A stretch of DNA of 64,000 nt from FEN-299 sp963727765 (GTDB taxonomy: Bacteria; Acidobacteriota; Vicinamibacteria; Vicinamibacterales; Fen-181): assembly GCA_963727765.1 (NCBI GenBank), contig CAVSGZ010000013.1, forward strand, positions 372,001-436,000, given 5' to 3'. Each line of letters starts with the position of its first letter. Position 1 is the stretch's first letter. The notes under the pieces are model-generated. The model did not search any database. It was not told the DNA's origin and saw only the letters and a program-made list of their open reading frames with translations. Both the position numbers and the translations under genes were made by a program. Of the stretch, positions 54,591 through 64,000 are shown piece by piece.

Positions 54591-55238
54591 ATGGCGCAAA
54601 CCTTCCGTCGTAGTGCCAATACCGTCTTCATCGTGACGCTCGTCGGCCTGGTGCTGGTGGTGGGCGGCCTCATCGGACTGGCCTACGCCCTGCAGAGTTC
54701 CCCCTACGTCACGCGCGCGTTCGAAGCCCGGACGCAGCCCATCCAGTTTAGCCACGAGCGGCACGTCGGCGGCAACGGCATCGACTGCCGCTACTGCCAC
54801 ACGTCGGTCGAAACCTCGGCCTTCGCGGGGATTCCCCCGACCAAGACGTGCATGAACTGCCACGCGCAGATCTTCAAGGACTCGCCGTTCCTCGAACTGG
54901 TGCGGTCGAGCTTCCGCGACGACCGCTCGATCGAATGGGTGCGCGTCCACGACCTGCCCGACTTCGTGTACTTCAACCACAGCATCCACGTGAGCAAGGG
55001 GATCGGCTGCGCAACCTGCCACGGCCGGGTCGATCTCATGCCGCAGATGTACCAGGTGCAGACGCTGCAGATGTCGTGGTGCCTGGACTGCCACCGGAAT
55101 CCGGAGCGGTACGTGCGCCCGCGGGACGAGGTGTTCAGCATGACCTACGCTCCGCCCCCCGACCAGCTGACGCTGGGGAGGAAGCTCGTGGCGGAGTACC
55201 GGAATCCAGAAGCTGACGGGTTGCTCGACGTGCCATAG
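54591..55238 (+). CDS. actA: ACIII subunit ActA, multiheme cytochrome c (3' end frameshifted)
   Basis: 215 residues as read. N-terminal membrane anchor VFIVTLVGLVLVVGGLIGLA, then four C-x-x-C-H heme sites (CRYCH, CMNCH, CATCH, CLDCH). ActA normally has five. The fifth is present in the +1 frame: after EY the bases encode GIQKLTGCSTCHR and a stop at 55240-55242. Removing one C of the doubled C at 55199-55200 restores it. ActA transfers electrons from quinol oxidation in Alternative Complex III to cytochrome c or oxidase. It is the first gene of the act-cox cluster. Confidence 0.9.
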   Translation: MAQTFRRSANTVFIVTLVGLVLVVGGLIGLAYALQSSPYVTRAFEARTQPIQFSHERHVGGNGIDCRYCHTSVETSAFAGIPPTKTCMNCHAQIFKDSPFLELVRSSFRDDRSIEWVRVHDLPDFVYFNHSIHVSKGIGCATCHGRVDLMPQMYQVQTLQMSWCLDCHRNPERYVRPRDEVFSMTYAPPPDQLTLGRKLVAEYRNPEADGLLDVP

Positions 55239-55243
55239 GTAGG

Positions 55244-55278
55244 GGACGAGGGGCGAGGAGCGAGGGACGAGGGATGAG
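55244..55278 (+). repeat. Heptamer array between actA and actB
   Basis: Units GGACGAG, GGGCGAG, GAGCGAG, GGACGAG, GGATGAG. The last unit contains the ATG (55274) of the restored actB start, and the GA-rich array provides its ribosome-binding region. Confidence 0.65.
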
Positions 55279-55322
55279 CGACGTACGCCGCGGACGCGAG
55301 TACCTGGCGGAGTCTCGACGAG

Positions 55323-58283
<2,961 letters not shown>

Positions 58284-58285
58284 CG

Positions 58286-59654
<1,369 letters not shown>

Positions 59655-59665
<11 letters not shown>

Positions 59666-60203
59666 CACGCAATCGTCCCGCCTCTACGGCCTGATGGCGG
59701 AGTTCGACAGCCCCGCGGCGCTGGTGGCGGCCGCGCGCCGCACGCGCGAGGACGGCTACCGCGAGTTCGACGCGTACACGCCCTTCCCCATCGAGGAGCT
59801 GCACGAGGCGATGCACGCCCACAAGACGGCGGTGCCGCTGCTGGTGCTCATCGGCGGGATCGTGGGCTGCCTGACTGGTTTCGGCCTCCAGGACTGGGTG
59901 TCGGCCTTCGCTTACCCGCTCAACGTCGGCGGCCGGCCGTACCACAGCTGGCCGTCGTTCATCCCGGTCACCTTCGAGCTGACGGTCCTGTTCGCCTCGC
60001 TGACGGCGGTGTTCGGGATGCTGGCGCTTAATCGCCTGCCCAAGCCCTATCACCCGGTCTTCAACGCGCCGCGATTCGAGCTGGCGACGCGCGACCGCTT
60101 CTTCCTGTGCATCGAGTCGGCCGACGCAAAGTTCGACGCGGCCGCGACGCGGAAGTTCCTTCTGAGCCTTGGTCCTCGCGAGGTGACCGACGTTGAGCCG
60201 TAA
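59655..60203 (+). CDS. actD: ACIII subunit ActD (DUF3341)
   Basis: 182 residues. YGLMAEFDSPAALVAAARR and GYREFDAYTPFPIEELHEAM are the DUF3341 entry motifs, followed by two transmembrane helices (VPLLVLIGGIVGCLTGFGL and FELTVLFASLTAVFGMLAL). FLCIESADAKFDA is the conserved C-terminal cytoplasmic block. It is an accessory membrane subunit of ACIII. Its start overlaps actC and its end overlaps actE, showing tight coupling. Confidence 0.95.
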
Positions 60204-60777
60204 GACTCCGACATTGCTCCTGGCGCTCGCCGCCGCGGCGCTCCTCGCCGGCTGCCGCCAGGACATGCACAACCAGCCGAAGTTCACGCCGCTGCGTGAG
60301 AGCGACTTCTACAGCGATCATCGGTCCGCCAGGCCGCTGGTCGAGGGCACCGTCGCGCGCGGCCACCTGGACGACGACGAACTGCTCGACACCGGGAAGG
60401 TAGCCGGCAAGGACGCGACCGAATTTCCGTGGCCGGTCACGAGCGAGGTGATGGCGCGCGGGCGAGAACGCTACGACATCTACTGCTCGCCCTGCCACGA
60501 CCGGGCGGGCAGCGGCGACGGGATGATCGTCCGGCGCGGCTACCGCCGCCCGCCGTCGTTGCACATCGATCGGCTGCGCGAGGCGCCGGTGGGCCACTTC
60601 TTCGACGTGATCACGAACGGATTCGGCGCGATGCCCGACTACCGGGCGCAGGTGCCGGCGCCGGATCGCTGGGCGATCGCCGCTTACATCCGCGCGCTGC
60701 AGGCCAGCCAGCACGCCACACTCGACGCCGTGCCGCCCGCGGAACGCGAGAAGCTCGCGCCGGGAACGGGGAGGTAG
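60193..60777 (+). CDS. actE: ACIII subunit ActE, monoheme lipoprotein cytochrome c
   Basis: 194 residues from a TTG at 60193 (GAGGTG 7 bases upstream) inside the actD 3' end. Lipoprotein signal ALAAAALLAGC gives a lipidated Cys at about residue 19. One C-x-x-C-H (YCSPCHDRAG) is the heme site and the distal Met is probably in GFGAMPDY. It is the terminal electron exit of ACIII towards the oxidase. Typical length for ActE. Confidence 0.93.
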   Translation: MSRKTPTLLLALAAAALLAGCRQDMHNQPKFTPLRESDFYSDHRSARPLVEGTVARGHLDDDELLDTGKVAGKDATEFPWPVTSEVMARGRERYDIYCSPCHDRAGSGDGMIVRRGYRRPPSLHIDRLREAPVGHFFDVITNGFGAMPDYRAQVPAPDRWAIAAYIRALQASQHATLDAVPPAEREKLAPGTGR

Positions 60778-60783
60778 CGCACC

Positions 60784-61953
60784 GTGAACGACTCGGCCAT
60801 TCCTGAGCTCTCGGGCCTCGGCCGCGCCACCCTGATCGTGGCCGCGGCGGGCGTCGTCGCCTCGCTGGCCGGCGCCTGGCTTGATCCCGAGCAGTTCTTC
60901 CGCTCCTACCTCGTAGCGTTCCTCTACTGCGCGGGGCTGTCGATCGGATGCCTTGGCATCCTGATGATCTACCACCTGACGGGCGGCAGCTGGGGCGTGG
61001 CGATCAGGCGGCTGCTCGAAGCGGGCGCCGGCGTGTTCCCGCTGGTGGCGGTGCTGTTCGTCCCGCTGCTCTTCGGCCTCCCGCACGTCTACGTCTGGAC
61101 CTCGCGCGCCACGATGATGGCCGACGAGGTGCTGCGGTTGAAGGTCCCCTACCTCAACGTGCCGTTCTTCGTGGCGAGGGCGGTAATTTACTTCGCCGTC
61201 TGGCTTGCGCTCACCTTCCTGCTGGCGCGGTGGTCGAGGGCGCAGGACCGCACGGGCGATCCAAGGTACGCCGACCGGATGCAGAAGCTGAGCGGCGCCG
61301 GCATCGTGCTGCTCGGGTTCACGGTGACCTTCGCCACATTCGACTGGGTGATGTCGCTCGACCCGAAGTGGTTCTCCACCATCTTCGGGTTGCTCTTCCT
61401 GGGCGGCCAGGGACTCGGGGCGATGGCCTTCGCGATCGCGGTCGCCTACCTGCTGTCGCGGCGGGCCGAGTACGCGCAGGTGCTCAAGCCGACGATCCTG
61501 AACGACCTCGGAAACCTGCTGCTCGCGTTCGTGATGATCTGGGCGTACCTCTCCTTCTCGCAGCTGCTCATCATCTGGGCGGGCAACCTGCCGGAGGAGA
61601 TTCCCTGGTACCTTCGCCGGATCAGCGGTGGCTGGAATTTCGTGGCCATCGGGCTGGCCGTCTTCTACTTCGCCGTGCCGTTCCTGGTACTGCTCGGCCG
61701 CGGGAACAAGCGCCAGCACCGGCGGCTCGCGGCGTTGGCCGTGGTCATCCTGGCCGTCCGGGCCGTCGACATCTATTTCCTGGTCGCGCCGGAATTCTCG
61801 CCGGGGCGGATCACGGCACATTGGCTGGACCTGGCGACGCTCGCGGCGCTCGGCGGCCTCTGGGTGACGATGTTCCTGCGGCGGGTGCGGGCGCTGCCGC
61901 TGCTGGCGCCGAACGACCCGGTCCTGCCGGGGACGCTGGCGAGAAAGCACTGA
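60784..61953 (+). CDS. actF: ACIII subunit ActF, NrfD-like membrane subunit
   Basis: 389 residues from a GTG at 60784 preceded by GGGGAGG. About ten helices; FVPLLFGLPHVYVWTS, FATFDWVMSLDPKWFSTIFG and ILNDLGNLLLAFVMIWAYLS are hallmark ActF blocks. ActF pairs with ActC in the membrane. The gene order A-B-C-D-E-F is complete. A 13-base gap leads to the next small gene. Confidence 0.93.
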   Translation: MNDSAIPELSGLGRATLIVAAAGVVASLAGAWLDPEQFFRSYLVAFLYCAGLSIGCLGILMIYHLTGGSWGVAIRRLLEAGAGVFPLVAVLFVPLLFGLPHVYVWTSRATMMADEVLRLKVPYLNVPFFVARAVIYFAVWLALTFLLARWSRAQDRTGDPRYADRMQKLSGAGIVLLGFTVTFATFDWVMSLDPKWFSTIFGLLFLGGQGLGAMAFAIAVAYLLSRRAEYAQVLKPTILNDLGNLLLAFVMIWAYLSFSQLLIIWAGNLPEEIPWYLRRISGGWNFVAIGLAVFYFAVPFLVLLGRGNKRQHRRLAALAVVILAVRAVDIYFLVAPEFSPGRITAHWLDLATLAALGGLWVTMFLRRVRALPLLAPNDPVLPGTLARKH

Positions 61954-61966
61954 GGAACGCGGGCGT

Positions 61967-62443
61967 ATGCATGACAGCCACGATATCGACGAGGCGCCGC
62001 CGGACGTGACGAAGGGCCACGAAACGCGTGACATCTCCACGCGCGTGGTCGCGACGTTCGGCGTCGCCCTGTTCATCGGCGGCCTCGTCGTGGTGGCCGC
62101 GGTCGCGCTGCTCTACCAGCAGTTCGCGCGGGAGGCCGAGCGGGCCTACCCGCGGGAGTACCCGATGGCGCGCGTCGGGGCGGCGCAGTTGCCGGCCGAG
62201 CCGCGGTTGCAGACCCAGCCGCGCGAGGAGCTGCAGCGGATGCGCGCCGAGGAGGACCGGATCCTGAACTCCTACGGTTGGGTCGACGCGCAACGCGGCA
62301 TCGTGCGCATCCCCATCGCGCAGGCAATGGCCATGACGGTCGCGCAGGGGCTGCCGGCACGAACGGGCGCAACGCCGTACGCGCCGCAGGGCCTGCCGGA
62401 GACGTCCGACTCCGGGCGGACGCTGCCGCCGTCCGGGAGGTGA
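61967..62443 (+). CDS. Small single-pass membrane protein of the act-cox cluster
   Basis: 158 residues. Polar N-terminus, one transmembrane helix (VATFGVALFIGGLVVVAAVAL), then a periplasmic part with LQTQPREELQRMRAEED and ILNSYGWVDAQRGIVRIPI. The segment Y-G-W-V-D-x-x-x-G-x-V-R-I-P-I is a recognisable motif of small proteins encoded next to SCO and ACIII genes. The function is unknown, perhaps assembly of the ACIII-oxidase supercomplex. Confidence 0.75.
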   Translation: MHDSHDIDEAPPDVTKGHETRDISTRVVATFGVALFIGGLVVVAAVALLYQQFAREAERAYPREYPMARVGAAQLPAEPRLQTQPREELQRMRAEEDRILNSYGWVDAQRGIVRIPIAQAMAMTVAQGLPARTGATPYAPQGLPETSDSGRTLPPSGR

Positions 62444-62445
62444 GC

Positions 62446-63333
62446 ATGAGACACGTGGTGATTCCGGTGGTGATCGTCCTGGCGCTCGCTGGTCTGGCGC
62501 GTCCTGCCGGAGCCCAGTACAACGGCGTGCCGCCCGAAGGGATGATGACGAAGGGCACCATGCCGGCCGGCATCACGCCGAACGAGCTCAAGAAGGTGTC
62601 GTTCGACCAGAAGCTGGGCGTTCAGGTGCCGCTCGACCTGCCGTTCCGCGACGAGACCGGCCGCCCCGTGCAGCTCTCGCAGTACTTCACCGGCCGGCCG
62701 GTGATCCTGGCGCTGGTCTACTACGAATGCCCGATGCTCTGCGTCCAGGCGCTCAACGGGCTGGTGAAGTCGTTGAAGGTCCTGGCGCTCGAGCCGGGCC
62801 GCGACTACACGATCGTCACCGTGAGTTTCAATCCCGAGGAGACGCCCAAGGAGGCGGCGGCCAAGAAGGACGAGTACGTCGGGCGGTTCGGCAGGCCCGG
62901 GGCGGCCGACGCGTGGCACTTCCTGACCGGCACCGAGGCGTCGATCCGCGTGCTGACCGACACGGTTGGATTCCACTACGTCTACGACCCGGAGACCAAG
63001 CAGTTCGCGCACCCGACCGGCATGATCGTTCTCACGCCCGAGGGCCGGGCGTCGAAGTACATCTACGGCATCGACTACGGGCCGCGTGACCTCCGGTTCG
63101 CGCTCGTCGAGGCGTCTGACAACAAGGTGGGGACGCCGGTCGACCGGCTCCTGCTCTACTGCTATCACTACGACCCGACCACCGGGAAGTACGGCCTGGT
63201 GCTGCTGAGCGTCCTCCGCATCGGCGGCGTGCTCACCGTCGCCACGATCGGGGGGCTCATCCTGCTGATGCGGCGCCGCGAGAAACGCGTCCGGGCCGAA
63301 CAGGGCGGGCCGGCCAGGCCCGCGGCGAACTGA
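62446..63333 (+). CDS. SCO1/SenC family copper chaperone
   Basis: 295 residues from the ATG at 62446, with GGGAGG 5 bases upstream. Signal peptide VVIVLALAGLARPAGAQ. The thioredoxin-like domain has the copper motif YYECPMLCVQ (C-x-x-x-C) and the distal His in FAHPTGMIV. It delivers copper to, or reduces, the CuA site of oxidase subunit II, encoded 3 bases downstream. A C-terminal helix (VLTVATIGGLILLMRR) is an additional anchor. Typical member of ACIII-cox operons. Confidence 0.93.
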   Translation: MRHVVIPVVIVLALAGLARPAGAQYNGVPPEGMMTKGTMPAGITPNELKKVSFDQKLGVQVPLDLPFRDETGRPVQLSQYFTGRPVILALVYYECPMLCVQALNGLVKSLKVLALEPGRDYTIVTVSFNPEETPKEAAAKKDEYVGRFGRPGAADAWHFLTGTEASIRVLTDTVGFHYVYDPETKQFAHPTGMIVLTPEGRASKYIYGIDYGPRDLRFALVEASDNKVGTPVDRLLLYCYHYDPTTGKYGLVLLSVLRIGGVLTVATIGGLILLMRRREKRVRAEQGGPARPAAN

Positions 63334-63336
63334 CGT

Positions 63337-64000
63337 ATGCCTGCTCTACCGCTGTTCCCCGTCGAAGCGTCCACGATGGCCGGGAGGGTCGATGCCCTCT
63401 ATTTCTTCCTCGTCTCGGTCAGCGCTTTCTTCGTCGTTCTTATCGCATCGCTGGTCGTCTTCTTCTCCGTCCGCTACCGGCGGCGGGCCAAGGACGAGGT
63501 GGGGCGCAAGGTCGTGCCGTCGCTGGCGCTCGAACTGACATGGACGATCATCCCGCTGTGCCTCGGGCTGGTGATGTTCGCCTGGGGGGCGCGTCTCTAT
63601 TTCACCGAGTCGCGGCCGCCCGGCGAGACGCTCGACATCTACGTCGTCGGCAAGCAGTGGATGTGGAAGTTCCAGCACATGGACGGGCGCCGCGAGATCG
63701 ACGAGCTGCACATCCCCGTGGAGCGGGCGATCCGGCTGACGGGCACGTCGGAAGACGTCATCCACTCGTTCTTCGTGCCGGCGTTTCGCATCAAGGCCGA
63801 CGTCGTCCCCGGCCGCTACCGCACCATCTGGTTCAACGCGACCAAGGTGGGCAGCTACCACCTGTTCTGCTCGCGGTCCTGCGGGACGAGGCACTCGGAG
63901 ATGCGGGGCGAGATCATCGTGATGTCGCCGGCCGACTACCAGGCGTGGCTCGCCGGCGGCGCGGCGGACGTGCCGATGGCCGCGCAGGGCCAGAAGACGT
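63337..64000 (+). CDS. coxB: Cytochrome c oxidase subunit II, 3' partial
   Basis: 221 residues before the window ends, still open. Two transmembrane helices form the N-terminal hairpin (FLVSVSAFFVVLIASLVVFF and LTWTIIPLCLGLVMFAWG). The cupredoxin domain has KQWMWKFQH and the CuA ligands: His in VIHSFFVPAF, then CSRSCGTRHSEM (Cys 178 and 182, His, Met). The residue between the two Cys is Arg where Glu or Gln is usual. It receives electrons from ACIII or cytochrome c. Start ATG 63337 follows the SCO stop by 3 bases. Confidence 0.95.
   Translation, partial: MPALPLFPVEASTMAGRVDALYFFLVSVSAFFVVLIASLVVFFSVRYRRRAKDEVGRKVVPSLALELTWTIIPLCLGLVMFAWGARLYFTESRPPGETLDIYVVGKQWMWKFQHMDGRREIDELHIPVERAIRLTGTSEDVIHSFFVPAFRIKADVVPGRYRTIWFNATKVGSYHLFCSRSCGTRHSEMRGEIIVMSPADYQAWLAGGAADVPMAAQGQKT

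Overview
The window is high-GC, densely coded DNA from a Gram-negative aerobic or facultative bacterium. I infer an Acidobacteriota-like (Vicinamibacteria-type) chromosome. The grounds are the high GC, the many secreted S9, M20, M24 and amidohydrolase enzymes, a minor-pilin operon, an SUF operon, and an Alternative Complex III (ACIII) cluster joined to SCO and cytochrome oxidase genes. No rRNA, tRNA, CRISPR array, IS element or prophage was recognised. The taxonomic call is inference.

Region by region. 0-9.3 kb: a 5'-truncated glycyl radical enzyme, a secreted amidohydrolase, a GntR/FCD regulator, an M24 Xaa-Pro-type peptidase, a frameshifted serine hydrolase and a secreted prolyl oligopeptidase; together these suggest use of proline- or hydroxyproline-rich peptides. 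9.4-13.9 kb: a large membrane protein, an unassigned secreted protein and a PPP-type phosphatase. 13.9-16.2 kb: an accessory island holding a two-gene nucleotidyltransferase module between two 153-bp repeats, then a nuclease-like gene bounded by a third, shortened repeat copy. 16.2-28 kb: PhzF, two SDR enzymes, gamma-glutamyltransferase, a GntR-SPFH-small membrane protein operon, a 1004-residue S9 peptidase, adenosine deaminase and rubrerythrin. 28.2-33.5 kb: four minor-pilin genes. 33.7-39.5 kb: sufB-C-D-S-U plus a DUF59 (SufT-like) gene on the minus strand. 39.8-51.8 kb: M20 peptidase, FAD oxidase, a small outer-membrane-like protein, hydrolases, a ribokinase/sugar transporter pair, an AbiE-like toxin-antitoxin pair and a broken secreted SET-domain gene. 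52-64 kb: membrane proteins, a zinc-ribbon protein, then actA-B-C-D-E-F, a small membrane protein, SCO and the start of coxB. This last cluster is a complete quinol-to-oxygen route.

Four patterns recur. (1) Five genes carry single-base +1 frameshifts; four of these sit at a GTAC with a doubled C. I favour a systematic sequence error over recoding. (2) Degenerate 7-bp tandem arrays of one family (roughly G-R-C-T-N-R-N) occupy at least seven short intergenic gaps. (3) REP-like hairpins built around GGGCTGAAGCCC lie at gene 3' ends and often overlap stop codons. (4) Several genes have a TATAAT-type -10 box only 7-8 bases before the start codon, implying leaderless mRNAs. In addition, the rubrerythrin and suf upstream regions share a GAC-N7-GTC palindrome that looks like an Rrf2-type operator.
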